Shown one piece after another: positions 32,780 to 43,004 of a stretch of DNA of 64,000 nucleotides. A program made the translations under genes and the position numbers. The notes beneath the pieces were generated by a model. That model was not told the DNA's origin. It saw nothing but the letters and a program-made list of their open reading frames with translations, and made no database searches. This DNA is from Treponema parvum. Its GTDB lineage: Bacteria; Spirochaetota; Spirochaetia; Treponematales; Treponemataceae. Every line of letters begins with the position of its first letter. The stretch's first letter is position 1. Where the stretch lies: contig NZ_CP054142.1 in NCBI RefSeq assembly GCF_017893965.1, positions 868,001-932,000 on the forward strand. The letters run 5' to 3'.

Positions 32780-34783
32780 TCAGGACTTCCTTAGATTCTT
32801 TTTCATCTGTTTTAAAAATTCCAGCGCGGTTTTGTCGTCCGGAGCTTTAGGCGGCTGATGATATTCGATAAGGTTTTGCGGAATTTCATCCAAAAAACAG
32901 GAAGGTTCGCACTCGACGCCGCTTTGTTGGCGGCGGCGCTTTCGGCATGCGGAAATAAAAAGTTTGTTTCTGGCTCTCGTTATCGCCACGTAAAAAAGGC
33001 GCCTTTCTTCTTCTACGCTGCCGCCGTTTTCTTCGACCGAGCGCGCATGCGGAATAAGACCTTCTTCGGCTCCGGCGATAAACACCACCGGAAATTCAAG
33101 CCCCTTTGAGGCATGGATGGTCATAAGATTTACTTTGCCCTGATCTTCATCTTCCAAATCGTCGCGGCTTAAAAGCGTGATCCTGTTAAGATATGTATAC
33201 AGATTGCCGTCATAGTTGTCGGCGTCGTTTTCCCATATCTCCATAGAGTCGATAAAACTTTCAATGTTTAAGAGTTTAAATCGGACAGCCTTTTCGTTTT
33301 TCGAATATTCGGTTATAAGGTGATCTCGGTAATTTATTTGGTCTACAAGCGCCTTTGTTTTTTTTGCAAGATTTTTACCGCTTATCATTGAAGAATTGTT
33401 TTCGATTATTGAGACAAAGGATCTCAGATCGTTTTTTACGTTTTCGCTTACGGGCGCATTTTCTGTTTTCAGTATTGTTTCCATCGCAGTCCAAATGGAA
33501 CATTCCATAGCTTTTGCACAGTTGTTCAGGGTTTCTATCGTAGTCCGTCCTATGCCGCGTCTGGGTACGTTTATTATGCGTAAAAGATTTACGTCGTCGT
33601 TGCGGTTCGCTATCACCCGCAAGTAGCTTATAATGTCTTTGATTTCTTTCCGCTGAAAAAAGCTTGTTCCTCCGCTCATAGTGTAGGGAATGTTGGCTTC
33701 CAAAAACGCTTCTTCGATGGGGCGGCTTTGTGTGTTCGCCCTTATCAGAACGCCGAAATTGTCGTATTTTATTCGTTCTTCCGCGGCAACTCCCTGTATC
33801 ATCTCCGCAATAAAATCAGCTTCCGCCGTTTCGTTTTCGGGCATGAATATTTCTATGGGTTTTCCGCCCCGCTTTTCGCTCCAGAGTTTTTTGTCTTTTC
33901 TGTTTGTGTTGTGCGATATTACGCCGTTAGCCGCCGCCAATATTGTCGTTGTCGACCGGTAGTTTTGTTCGAGCCTGATTTCAGTAACGTTCGGAAAATC
34001 TTTTTCAAATTGGATTATGTTTCGGTAATCGGCGCCTCTCCAGCTGTATATGGACTGATCGTCGTCTCCTACTACGGCTACGTTTTTGTCTGCCAAAAGA
34101 CGCATCATCTCGTATTGCTGGTGACTTGTATCCTGAAATTCGTCTACCATTATGTACTTGTACGTGTTTTTGTATTCTTCAAGGACTTCAGGATGTGAGC
34201 GGAACAGTTTTATGGGCAGCACTATAAGGTCGTCGAAGTCCACCGCATTAAACAGCTTAAGACCTTCCTGATAGGATTCATAAAGGCTTTTATACATGTC
34301 GTTCGCGCTTTCCCAGTTTTTTCTGCCGGTCTTTATGTTTGAAAAAAGGCCGCCTATCTTGTAAACGTCAAGCGAGTCCTGAGTAAAATGAAGTTCTCGC
34401 CCGGTTTCTTTTATCAGCGAAGACCGATCCGTTTCGTCATAGATTGAAAAATTTTCCCGCCAGCCCAGCTTTTCTATATGTTTCCTTAATATGCGGACGC
34501 CGAAAGCGTGAAAGGTGGAAACCGTAAGATTTTGCAGTTTTTTGCCTGTAAGTTCCTTTATACGAGTTTCCATCTCTTTTGCGGCCTTGTTCGTAAATGT
34601 GAGCGCAAGGATCTGGCTCTGCGGAATGCCGATGTTCAGCATGTGGGCGATTCTATAAGTTATCACACGGGTTTTACCCGAACCGGCTCCGGCTATAATA
34701 AGGATGGGACCTTCCGTAGTAGTTACCGCTCTGTATTGTTCCGGATTTAGTTCATGCTTAAGGCTTTGCAGATCGAATGGCAT
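32780..34783 (-). CDS. UvrD/Rep/PcrA-type superfamily 1A DNA helicase
   Basis: 667 residues. The motifs are complete: Q-motif LNPEQYRAV, Walker A AGAGSGKTR (31-39), TFTNKAAKEMETRI, VDEFQDTS, GDDDQSIYSWRGAD, LEQNYRST, TIHASKGLEFPVVFIAG and FYVAITRARNKLF. These 3'-to-5' helicases act in excision and mismatch repair and remove proteins from DNA. It is somewhat shorter than E. coli UvrD (720) at the C-terminus. It is transcribed alone, convergent with the ABC-F gene; a CTGATTAAA/TTTAATCAG stem (32754-32783) overlaps its stop. Confidence 0.92.
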   Translation of the reverse strand: MPFDLQSLKHELNPEQYRAVTTTEGPILIIAGAGSGKTRVITYRIAHMLNIGIPQSQILALTFTNKAAKEMETRIKELTGKKLQNLTVSTFHAFGVRILRKHIEKLGWRENFSIYDETDRSSLIKETGRELHFTQDSLDVYKIGGLFSNIKTGRKNWESANDMYKSLYESYQEGLKLFNAVDFDDLIVLPIKLFRSHPEVLEEYKNTYKYIMVDEFQDTSHQQYEMMRLLADKNVAVVGDDDQSIYSWRGADYRNIIQFEKDFPNVTEIRLEQNYRSTTTILAAANGVISHNTNRKDKKLWSEKRGGKPIEIFMPENETAEADFIAEMIQGVAAEERIKYDNFGVLIRANTQSRPIEEAFLEANIPYTMSGGTSFFQRKEIKDIISYLRVIANRNDDVNLLRIINVPRRGIGRTTIETLNNCAKAMECSIWTAMETILKTENAPVSENVKNDLRSFVSIIENNSSMISGKNLAKKTKALVDQINYRDHLITEYSKNEKAVRFKLLNIESFIDSMEIWENDADNYDGNLYTYLNRITLLSRDDLEDEDQGKVNLMTIHASKGLEFPVVFIAGAEEGLIPHARSVEENGGSVEEERRLFYVAITRARNKLFISACRKRRRQQSGVECEPSCFLDEIPQNLIEYHQPPKAPDDKTALEFLKQMKKNLRKS

Positions 34784-34840
34784 GAAACGGACTGTAACAC
34801 TCTATTGAATTTTTTGCAATATTTACTGATAATAAAAACT

Positions 34841-34868
34841 ACCTCTAAAAACTGCGGTTTTTAGAGGT
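34841..34868. other. Perfect 11-bp stem-loop before the hexokinase gene
   Basis: ACCTCTAAAAA (34841-34851) pairs with TTTTTAGAGGT (34858-34868) around a six-base loop, in the short divergent gap between the helicase and hexokinase genes. It could end transcription or regulate hexokinase; no protein partner is evident. Confidence 0.55.
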
Positions 34869-34907
34869 TCCCTAAAATAATTATATTGTCGAGGACGGTT
34901 ATCTGAA

Positions 34908-36212
34908 ATGAGACACGATGTTTGTGCCTTCCTTTTAAAACATAATTTCGTGCGCCGTATTGATATAAATGCGGTTGTTTCATCGCTTTTATACGATATG
35001 GATAACGGTATTAAAGGCCTGCCTTCAGATTTGGCCATGCTTAAGACATGGTGCGTTCCGCCTGAAAAACATATAAAAAACGAGAGTACGATAGTCATAG
35101 ACGCCGGAGGAACGAATTTTCGCTCTGGTCTTGTAACCTTTGACAATGAAGGAAATCCTTCCGTTTGCGAATTTGAAAAAACGACCATGCCGGGCGTCGG
35201 CCAAATGCTCGGCAGGGCGGAATTTTTTGACAGAATGGCTGAAAACCTCGATCACGTTAAAAACAAGGCGGATAAGATAGGTTTTTGCTTTTCTTATCCG
35301 ATAGAGATAACGCCTGACGGCGACGGAATTCTTTTGAACTTTTCAAAAGAAATAAATGCGCCTGAAGTCGTCGGTTCCGCCGTAGGAAAAGAACTGTGCG
35401 CGGCTCTTGTAAAAAGAGGCTGGGAGAGGCCTAAAAAAATCACACTTCTTAACGATACCGTAGCCGCTCTTTTGGGCGGAGCCGCTCTAGCCGATAAGGG
35501 AAAATCGTATTCTTCATACGTGGGTTTTATTTTGGGAACCGGTATGAACAGCGCGTATATACAGCCTGAAACGGCTTTGGACGGCGGCAAAAAATTCATA
35601 AAACAGATCGTCGTGTGCGAATCCGGAGGGTTTGCAAAAATTTATTTGTCCGATTTTGATAAGGCGCTTGACAAAAAGACCATACGGCCGGGCTCGTTTT
35701 TGCTTGAAAAACAGTGTTCGGGAGCATATCTCGGCTCGCTTGCCCTTGAAGTTATAAGATCCGCCGCCGAAGAAAACCTTTTTTCGCCTCCCGTGTGTAA
35801 AGAAATTTCGGCTTTCAAAGATCTTTCACTTATTGAAGTGGACTCTTTTTTGCATTCGCCTCATTCTAAAAATCATAAGATAGGCGCTCTATGCGCGCTC
35901 TCCTGTGATCAAGACCTTGAGATTTTATACGAGCTTTTGGATTCCGTTGTAGAGCGCTCGGCAAGATATGCGGCGGCTCTGCTCTGCGCTGCGGTTATAC
36001 AAAGCGGCGAAGGTAAGGATCCGTCGCGTCCCGTTTGCATTATGTGCAACGGAACGACTTTTCATAAAACCCATAAGGTGTCTTCAAGATGCGCCGCCTA
36101 CCTTGAAGAGTTTTTATTTTATCAGCGCGGTCTTTCTTACGAGCTTGTTTCCAAAGAGAATGACATAACGTACGGTTCTGCAGTCGCGGGGCTTACTGAT
36201 CGCATAGCATAG
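34908..36212 (+). CDS. hxk: Hexokinase, eukaryotic-type family
   Basis: 434 residues; phosphorylates hexose with ATP at the start of glycolysis. The phosphate-1 loop VIDAGGTNFRSGLVTF (~64-79), the SYPIEITPDGDGILLN region, connect/phosphate-2 type LNDTVAALLGG and GFILGTGMNSAYI are the hexokinase-family landmarks. Bacteria mostly use unrelated-looking glucokinases; this larger type is known from treponemes, which supports the taxonomic reading. GAGGACG precedes the ATG. It stands alone between the UvrD-type helicase (divergent) and a secreted protein gene. Confidence 0.88.
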   Translation: MRHDVCAFLLKHNFVRRIDINAVVSSLLYDMDNGIKGLPSDLAMLKTWCVPPEKHIKNESTIVIDAGGTNFRSGLVTFDNEGNPSVCEFEKTTMPGVGQMLGRAEFFDRMAENLDHVKNKADKIGFCFSYPIEITPDGDGILLNFSKEINAPEVVGSAVGKELCAALVKRGWERPKKITLLNDTVAALLGGAALADKGKSYSSYVGFILGTGMNSAYIQPETALDGGKKFIKQIVVCESGGFAKIYLSDFDKALDKKTIRPGSFLLEKQCSGAYLGSLALEVIRSAAEENLFSPPVCKEISAFKDLSLIEVDSFLHSPHSKNHKIGALCALSCDQDLEILYELLDSVVERSARYAAALLCAAVIQSGEGKDPSRPVCIMCNGTTFHKTHKVSSRCAAYLEEFLFYQRGLSYELVSKENDITYGSAVAGLTDRIA

Positions 36213-36265
36213 TGTAGCATGATAAATGCGGCATTTTTTGAGAATTCGGACTGTAAATGTGACAA

Positions 36266-39200
36266 ATGTGTAAAAAAATATTCTGCGTTGTAATTGTTTT
36301 TTGTCTTATTTCGCGTATCTTTGCCGGCGGCGTGATGAGCGGACAACGCAATAAGCGCACGATTGCGACTAAGTATTTTGAAATAATCTACGCTTCAGGA
36401 TCGGAAAAAACAGCTTCGTTAGTCGCTTCAAACATAGATGCAATCTATGAATCCATATGCGCTGAATTTTATGAAACTCCGTGGATGAGGCGCTTCCCCG
36501 TCACAATAACAAATTCCGTCGACGATTTGAACGCTTATTACACTCCTTATCCGTATAACAGGATCGTTTTGTACGATACTTTGCCTAATGAAGAATTTTC
36601 GGTATTTTCAAACACGGTTCTCAGCGTTTTGTATCACGAACTTGTTCATGCTGTTACGTTCAATATGAAAAACAAAGTATTTAAGATCCTAGGTAAAATC
36701 TTCGGCGATGCCTTAAATCCCGCTTTTGTAAACGTTCCTCCGTCGGTTTCGGAAGGTGCGGCCGTTTTAATGGAAAGCCTTACGGATAATAGCCTCGCGG
36801 CCGGAAACATTTCTGACGGCGACGGGGAAGCGGCTGAAAAACTTTCCGCCGGAGGCGTGGACAAGAAGCGGGGCGTAAAGGCCGAAGGTACTGAAGGCCG
36901 AACGGCAAAAAATGAAAGAGCCGAAGGGCGGGTAAATTCTTTTTTCAGCACTCACGTCGTGCGTCAGGCAAAGATCGACAATAAATTTCCGACTTGGCGT
37001 GAAATCACCGGAGCCAGGGATGTTTTTCCCGTAGGTGAAATGCCGTATATTTTCGGCGGAATGTTTTACACCTATGTGAGGCAGACCTTCGGCGACAAAA
37101 AATACGCCGAGTTTTGGAGAAGGCTTGTAAACTCCTTCGATCTGAAATTTTATGAAGGAATGTTCAAAAAAGTTTTCGGCGCTCCGTTGGATCAGGTTTG
37201 GCGCGATTGGTACGAATCTATTGAAATTCCCGCTGATCTTACAGTCACGGACAGGGAGCCGGCGGGGAGCGTTTCCGGCCCGGACGCTTCAGGGGGAGGG
37301 GGCGGTTTTACGCTTTACGGAGACAGAGCCTCCGAATCGCAGCTTTTTACGTCTCTTACGAGCAGCGTTCTTTCCGTAGGCAGAAGAATCGCATGGATAG
37401 ATTCCGCAACCGATTCCGTTTGGATCAAGTATTTTAACGAAGAAGGTGAACCTGAAAAACTTTTTACCCTGCCGGGAATTTCCCGCATAAAATTTTCTTC
37501 CGACGGAAGATACCTTGCCGTGAGCCGCACGAATCCTAGGGACGGCAGAAATTACTCCGGCATTTACGACGTAAAGACAAAAAAACTAAAATTCGCACGG
37601 CAGCCCGGTCTTCGTGACGCCGCCGTCGTATGCGGTGCGGATGGAGCGAAATATCTTTCGGCCGTTTGCATAAAATCTCAAAGAGCTCAGATACGGCTTT
37701 ATAAAATAAAGGAATCTTCCGTTAAGGCGGATATTTTGAGCGACGTGTTTATGCACATAGACTTTAACCGAAAGGCGCAAGCGCCGCACACGACGTCCGG
37801 GCGGACGCCTCAAAGGAGCCAAGGGACAGAGGACGTTTTATCGGATCGGGCGGACAATACGCTTATGCCGTTCAGTTTGACGGACGGCGGCAACGGAATG
37901 CTTTCGTGGATAGTAAAGGACGGAATGAAAAACAAGATCGTTCTTTGCGAAATAAATTCAAAAAACATCCGTACATATGTGTTGCCTAAGGAACTCGACG
38001 GCGTGAACATAAAATTTCTTTCGGGAATAGTGCCGGACGGATTTCTTGCAGGACAGACAGGAGTTTTGCTTACGTTTTCATATACGGTAGAAAATTCTTT
38101 GCCGCGGCTTGGCTATTTTGCGCTCGATCTTGATAAGGAAAACACGACGACAAAAAAAAGAAACGCCTTTTGGTATTTGCAAAAACGCGACGTTTCAGGC
38201 GGAGTGTATTATCCTGCGGCGAAACCCCTTTCTCAGGGCGTTCAATTCCCCGATTCGCTTTATATCGCACGATTTTTTGATTCAAAAAAGATCCGTTTTT
38301 TTTCCGGCGATGATATGGAATTTGAACGCTTTTCAGCCGAAGAGGAAAAGCCTTCGATACTGCCGGCGCAGCGGACATCTGCAAAGGATTCTAAGAATTT
38401 TACGCCTGAAAAAGCCGCTGAGGCGGCTGAAATTGAGCGTTTCGGCATTCAGGGATCGAAGCCTTATTTTCCACTTAAATACTTTGCCGACGGACTTTTT
38501 CTTCCCGTAAGCGGCTTGTCCTTTTATGACGCCGCGCTTAATGAAACGACAGGCGCTCCGCTCGGTCTTTTATGGATCACGTCGGATCCGTGGATGGGAA
38601 CCCTATTAAGTTTTACCGGCGGATACGACGTTGCCGAAAGCTTGGGCGGCATCGGAGTGACGGTTTCAGGCGGGACTTATACCGATGCTTTTAAATACGA
38701 GTTTACGTCTTCTGTAATCTTTGACGATACGGAACTTTTTCAAACGGCGGGAAAGCTGACTTTGACGTCTTCAATACAGGCAGGCGCGCTATTCGATGTG
38801 GTTTTTTACGATGCCGCTTCCGCAATGAAGGGACATTCTTTTGACGCCGACAGCGGCAAAAACAATTCGTTTGACTGGCTTTCAGTAAATAATCTTTCTG
38901 AAATAATGTTTTCTACCGTACGTAAAACCGGCAGGTCTTATTATTCATCGGGCGGATTTTTTGCAGGGCCCGCCTTAAAAAACGAATATTATGACTGCGC
39001 CAATCTTGACTTTAATTCATATTATGCAAATTTGGGCTTTAAAATAGGATATAAGCTGCCTTACATATTGCCGTTTTTGAATTTAAGGTCCGACGGCGGC
39101 GGAGCGACGCTGAATATTCCCCATTCCGCATCAGTATCGTTTCTTCCTTCTGCGGGAACCTTCGCTTCCCTTTCGGCGGATCTGGTCTTATTCTCGTACG

Positions 39201-39523
39201 AAGTTCAACGCGGTTTTTCAATGCTCATGCCCTTTTACATGAAGCGTTTTTCATTTGTCGGATCTTATAACGGAAAATATAAGTATCTCGATTACGGTTC
39301 TTGGGATATAAAACGCGCCGCAGAACTTCTGCAAAATTGTTTTGAAGGTGACATGGATTACTATGACCGTGCGGGGCTCGCTATGGATCTTTATTTTGCC
39401 TTTAATTCGGGAAGTTTTACTCAGGTTCCGATCCGCATGAGATTTTTAGGCGAATATGCAATCAGAAAAAAAGCCGGAGAAAACAGGTTTAATTTCGGAA
39501 TACGGACAAAGATTTTAATGTAG
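36266..39523 (+). CDS. Large secreted HExxH (gluzincin-like) protein with propeller-like and beta-rich C-terminal parts
   Basis: 1085 residues. The signal peptide (residues 1-20) ends in IFAGG. Residues ~30-330 look like a peptidase MA-like metalloprotease: LYHELVHAVTF with HELVH at 124-128 and a downstream Glu163 in PPSVSEGAAVLME as possible third zinc ligand, with a low-complexity Glu/Ala/Gly insert after ~170. Residues ~350-650 show propeller-like repeats (IAWIDSATDSVWIKYF, IKFSSDGRYLAVSRT as in TolB). The last ~350 residues are Gly/aromatic-rich alternating strands suggestive of an outer-membrane barrel. Whether it cleaves proteins is not known. No strong ribosome-binding site. Confidence 0.7.
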   Translation: MCKKIFCVVIVFCLISRIFAGGVMSGQRNKRTIATKYFEIIYASGSEKTASLVASNIDAIYESICAEFYETPWMRRFPVTITNSVDDLNAYYTPYPYNRIVLYDTLPNEEFSVFSNTVLSVLYHELVHAVTFNMKNKVFKILGKIFGDALNPAFVNVPPSVSEGAAVLMESLTDNSLAAGNISDGDGEAAEKLSAGGVDKKRGVKAEGTEGRTAKNERAEGRVNSFFSTHVVRQAKIDNKFPTWREITGARDVFPVGEMPYIFGGMFYTYVRQTFGDKKYAEFWRRLVNSFDLKFYEGMFKKVFGAPLDQVWRDWYESIEIPADLTVTDREPAGSVSGPDASGGGGGFTLYGDRASESQLFTSLTSSVLSVGRRIAWIDSATDSVWIKYFNEEGEPEKLFTLPGISRIKFSSDGRYLAVSRTNPRDGRNYSGIYDVKTKKLKFARQPGLRDAAVVCGADGAKYLSAVCIKSQRAQIRLYKIKESSVKADILSDVFMHIDFNRKAQAPHTTSGRTPQRSQGTEDVLSDRADNTLMPFSLTDGGNGMLSWIVKDGMKNKIVLCEINSKNIRTYVLPKELDGVNIKFLSGIVPDGFLAGQTGVLLTFSYTVENSLPRLGYFALDLDKENTTTKKRNAFWYLQKRDVSGGVYYPAAKPLSQGVQFPDSLYIARFFDSKKIRFFSGDDMEFERFSAEEEKPSILPAQRTSAKDSKNFTPEKAAEAAEIERFGIQGSKPYFPLKYFADGLFLPVSGLSFYDAALNETTGAPLGLLWITSDPWMGTLLSFTGGYDVAESLGGIGVTVSGGTYTDAFKYEFTSSVIFDDTELFQTAGKLTLTSSIQAGALFDVVFYDAASAMKGHSFDADSGKNNSFDWLSVNNLSEIMFSTVRKTGRSYYSSGGFFAGPALKNEYYDCANLDFNSYYANLGFKIGYKLPYILPFLNLRSDGGGATLNIPHSASVSFLPSAGTFASLSADLVLFSYEVQRGFSMLMPFYMKRFSFVGSYNGKYKYLDYGSWDIKRAAELLQNCFEGDMDYYDRAGLAMDLYFAFNSGSFTQVPIRMRFLGEYAIRKKAGENRFNFGIRTKILM

Positions 39524-39845
39524 ATTTGCGGTGTAAGTTACTTTAACGCAACGTCGAGAGCTGAGTTGCGCCGGCGCGCGCCACATGACCGCCGCTTTCG
39601 GCCGAAACTGTTTTTTTTGAGAGGGAGGGGGCTTGGGTGCGGTCGCCGCAAAGGACTTTTACAAAATTGACATTTTATAGTTTATATGAGATTATTTTAA
39701 AGTATAAACCGAAGCGGATAAATATTAACCTGAGCGCCGAGATTACCGTGACATTACTTGTAAGTCGCACATCCGTGTACGACTGCGCCCTAAAATTAGG
39801 GAAGCTCGAAATTTTGGCTAAATAAAATACGTAAAAGAGGTATCT
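39524..39845. other. Leader region of the chemoreceptor gene
   Basis: 322 bases without a gene. A promoter candidate lies at 39667-39695: TTGACA, 17-base spacer, GATTAT. The remaining ~150-base leader holds short stems, AGTCG-CAC-atcc-GTG-ta-CGACT near 39764 and CCTAAAATTAGGG near 39790. A regulatory role is possible but unproven. Confidence 0.5.
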
Positions 39846-42014
39846 ATGTCTGACTCGAATCCTGCAATCATAAAAAACAAAACGGGCTTTTTTTCGTCAA
39901 TACGCACAAAATTGGTCGTTGCCGTTATGCTCATCGTTAGCGTTCTTGTTTTATGCGCCTGCCTCATAGTCGGGTATTCAATACGCGATATGACTATGAA
40001 GCAATACATGCAATTTATGGATCAGGAGCTTTCGATAATCGAACAGGATGTGCATTCGTTTACGCGAAATAATATGCGTATGGTTCAAATGCTTGCGAAA
40101 GACGGCTTGGTAATGTCCGTCGACGACACTTTAAACAATTATTCCGTTGCAAAATCCGATATTGCGGTTAAAGACACGAAAAAGAGCAAAACGGAACAGG
40201 CTCTGGTGAATCTGTTTAAGCATGTGCAGGATCAATGGAGCGAATTTGCCGAAGTGTATATAGGAACCGAATGGGGCGGTTATGCGACTTCCTTCGACGG
40301 TGTTATGAAAGCCGGCTATGATCCCAGAAAACGCGGATGGTACCTTCAAGCTTCCGCAGCCGACGGAAAAACGATAATGACTCCCGCCTATGCATCTACG
40401 ATCGGAGAAGCCGTAGTGTGTTTTTCTCAAAAAGTTTTTTCACAAACCGGAAATTTTATAGGTTGCATGAGCATTGAAGTGGGGCTTGGAAATCTCACTT
40501 CTTTTATAGAAAACATAAAAGTGGGTAACGGCGGTTATGTGATGCTTGTGCAAAACGACGGCACTGTTTTAACCGATCCCAAACACAAGGAATTGAATTT
40601 TAAAAAACTTTCCGAAAACGGAATCCCGGCCTTCGAAGAGCTTAACGACATTCAGTCCGGAGTGACGGAAGTGTCATTCGACGGAAAAAAATGGCAGACG
40701 CAGATCGTTTCGATGGATGGCTTAGGTTGGAAACTCATCGCATTTGTAGAACTCGAAGAGATATTGGCGCCGGTGTATAATTTTGTGCGCAATGTGATCT
40801 TTATCGGAGCGGGAATGTGCATAGTGTTTTTTATGCTTATATTTTTGTTTTCAGGCAGATTGCTTGTTTTTTTCGGCAGATTGCAGAATTTGTTTTCCAA
40901 GATCGCTTCCGGCGACATTACCGGAAGAATCGCAGCTAAAGGAAAAGACGAAGTCAGTTTGCTTTTGCAGTATTTTAACAGGACTATGGACAACGTATCC
41001 CATATGATCAGCACGCTTATGACCGAATCCCAAACCATGCAGGAAGTAGGCGAAAGCCTGGCATCCAATATGTCTCAGAGCGCAAGCGCGATAAATGAGA
41101 TCACGTCGAATATCGAAGGCGTCAAACAGCAGGTTCAGACACAGGCTGCAAGCGTAACTGAAACTTCTTCTACGATAGAGTCCATAATCCGCATAATAAA
41201 GAATGTTGATTCGAGCGTAACCGCGCAGGTAAAATGCGTTGAAACTTCTTCCGCTGCAGTAGAGCAGATGATTGCCAACATAAATTCCATAGGAAAGGTC
41301 TTTGAAGAGAATAACGTAACGATCCAGAATTTGTATAAGCATTCCCTCGAAGGAAAAGAGGGCGCTATGAAAGCTAACGGCATAGTTTCAAAGGTTGTGG
41401 AGCAGTCCGCTTTGCTTGCCGAAGCCAGTGAAGTAATACAGCGTATTGCAAGTCAGACGAATTTGCTTGCTATGAACGCCGCTATCGAAGCCGCTCACGC
41501 GGGCGAATCGGGGAAAGGCTTTGCCGTCGTCGCCGATGAAATTCGAAAGCTTGCCGAAGAATCCAACAGGCAGGGAAAACACATAGAAACGGTTTTGAAT
41601 GAAACCGCCGAAATAGTCGACCAGCTAACCGTTTCCGGGCAGGGCGCGGAAAAAGCCTTTACCGCGGTGTACGATTTGGCCGAAAAGGTTGCGGAACAGG
41701 AACAGTCCGTCGTGCAGGCGATGAAAGAGCAGCAGAATGCCAGCGCCGACGTTTTGCAGGCTATGAAAGAAATAAGCGAAGTTACGATGACGGTAAGAGA
41801 CGGTTCTTCGGAGATCGTTACCGGAGGAGAAGAAATATCCAAGGAAATGCATCGTCTTAACGATCTTACCCGCATGATAACCGACAGCATGGATGAAATG
41901 GCCATAGGCACCGTACAAATAAACGACGCCGTCCAGGACGTTCACATGGTCACTAAGAAAAACAAAGAAAGTATTGAAAATCTTATCGTGGAAATAAATA
42001 AATTCAAGGTTTGA
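39846..42014 (+). CDS. Methyl-accepting chemotaxis protein with dCache sensor
   Basis: 722 residues. A first membrane segment (~20-42) is followed by a ~260-residue extracytoplasmic dCache-type sensor containing [13 protein letters not shown] and [16 protein letters not shown], then a second membrane segment (~312-335), a HAMP domain (~340-392) and a long cytoplasmic coiled coil. The hairpin tip is [21 protein letters not shown], the invariant site contacting CheA and CheW. The ligand is likely a small organic molecule such as an amino acid, as for most dCache sensors. A CheW gene lies 16 kb downstream. Confidence 0.93.
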   Translation: MSDSNPAIIKNKTGFFSSIRTKLVVAVMLIVSVLVLCACLIVGYSIRDMTMKQYMQFMDQELSIIEQDVHSFTRNNMRMVQMLAKDGLVMSVDDTLNNYSVAKSDIAVKDTKKSKTEQALVNLFKHVQDQWSEFAEVYIGTEWGGYATSFDGVMKAGYDPRKRGWYLQASAADGKTIMTPAYASTIGEAVVCFSQKVFSQTGNFIGCMSIEVGLGNLTSFIENIKVGNGGYVMLVQNDGTVLTDPKHKELNFKKLSENGIPAFEELNDIQSGVTEVSFDGKKWQTQIVSMDGLGWKLIAFVELEEILAPVYNFVRNVIFIGAGMCIVFFMLIFLFSGRLLVFFGRLQNLFSKIASGDITGRIAAKGKDEVSLLLQYFNRTMDNVSHMISTLMTESQTMQEVGESLASNMSQSASAINEITSNIEGVKQQVQTQAASVTETSSTIESIIRIIKNVDSSVTAQVKCVETSSAAVEQMIANINSIGKVFEENNVTIQNLYKHSLEGKEGAMKANGIVSKVVEQSALLAEASEVIQRIASQTNLLAMNAAIEAAHAGESGKGFAVVADEIRKLAEESNRQGKHIETVLNETAEIVDQLTVSGQGAEKAFTAVYDLAEKVAEQEQSVVQAMKEQQNASADVLQAMKEISEVTMTVRDGSSEIVTGGEEISKEMHRLNDLTRMITDSMDEMAIGTVQINDAVQDVHMVTKKNKESIENLIVEINKFKV

Positions 42015-42023
42015 CTTTCAACA

Positions 42024-43004
42024 ATGGAATCATTTGTTTTTTCGATGAATGCGGTTTTGCCGCTCGTGTGTCTTACAGCTTTAGGGTATGCGCTGCGGCA
42101 AAGCAATTTTTTTAACGATGATTTTATAAAAGCGGGCAATAAATTCGTATTTACAGTATGCCTTCCGTGCTTAATGTTCGTAAATATTTATAACATTCAA
42201 AAAATGGATTCCGCTTATTATAAAGTGATGCTTTTTGCGTCGGTTTCCATACTTGCCCTTATAGCAATTGGGACTTTGTTTTGCGTGTTCTTTGTGCAAG
42301 ACCCCAAACAAAAAGGCGTCATGGCGCAGACCTTTTTTCGTTCCAATTTTGCGATCATCGGAATTCCTCTCGCTCGCTCTATTTTCGGCGACGAAGGCGG
42401 GGCAATGGGAGCGGTGATCCTTGCGTGTTCCATACCGCTTTTCAATATTTCTTCCGTGTTTTTGCTTACCGTATTTTTAAAAGAGGAACAGAAAAGAATT
42501 TCCGTAAGATCGATTCTTTATAAAATATTAAAAAATCCGCTCATAGACGGAATTTTTTTCGGCGGTCTCATGTTAGTGTTAAGACCGTATGTGAACGGGT
42601 GGACGCTTAAAAACGGCGAAATCCGTTTTGTATATAGGATCATAGAAGAGCTTGCAAAGGCGGCTTCTCCTTTTTCGCTTGTGATTTTGGGCGGCCAATT
42701 TCAAATTTCGGCTGTAAAAAGGCTTTTTTCAAAGATCGCGTTTGCAGTTTTTGTACGCCTCGTCGCGGTTCCCGTAGCGGGGCTTTGGGCGGCTCATCTT
42801 ATCTTTCCGGATTTTAAAGGACCGGAATACGCAGCGCTGCTTGCGCTTTTCGGCTGTCCGATCGCAGTTGCTAGCGCCATAATGGCTAATCAGATGAATA
42901 ACGACGGGGAACTTGCAGGTCAGATCCTTGTTTGGACTACGTTTTTTTCAGGGCTTACGCTTTTTTGCTTTATAAGCTTTTTCCGCTTTAAAGGAATTTT
43001 TTAA
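42024..43004 (+). CDS. AEC (auxin efflux carrier) family transporter
   Basis: 326 residues, about ten membrane segments, opening with FSMNAVLPLVCLTALGYALRQ. The FRSNFAIIGIPLARSIFGDEGG region and ALFGCPIAVASAIMANQM match the broken-helix segments of bacterial AEC permeases, which move malate, malonate or related acids; the substrate is unknown here. It follows the chemoreceptor gene by nine bases, so both may be co-transcribed and sense and carry related compounds. It ends four bases inside the convergent cysteine desulfurase gene. Confidence 0.85.
   Translation: MESFVFSMNAVLPLVCLTALGYALRQSNFFNDDFIKAGNKFVFTVCLPCLMFVNIYNIQKMDSAYYKVMLFASVSILALIAIGTLFCVFFVQDPKQKGVMAQTFFRSNFAIIGIPLARSIFGDEGGAMGAVILACSIPLFNISSVFLLTVFLKEEQKRISVRSILYKILKNPLIDGIFFGGLMLVLRPYVNGWTLKNGEIRFVYRIIEELAKAASPFSLVILGGQFQISAVKRLFSKIAFAVFVRLVAVPVAGLWAAHLIFPDFKGPEYAALLALFGCPIAVASAIMANQMNNDGELAGQILVWTTFFSGLTLFCFISFFRFKGIF

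Noticed and set aside
39637-39825. A 62-codon frame in the chemoreceptor leader
   Set aside because: It spans the promoter candidate, has no ribosome-binding site and no recognisable sequence pattern.
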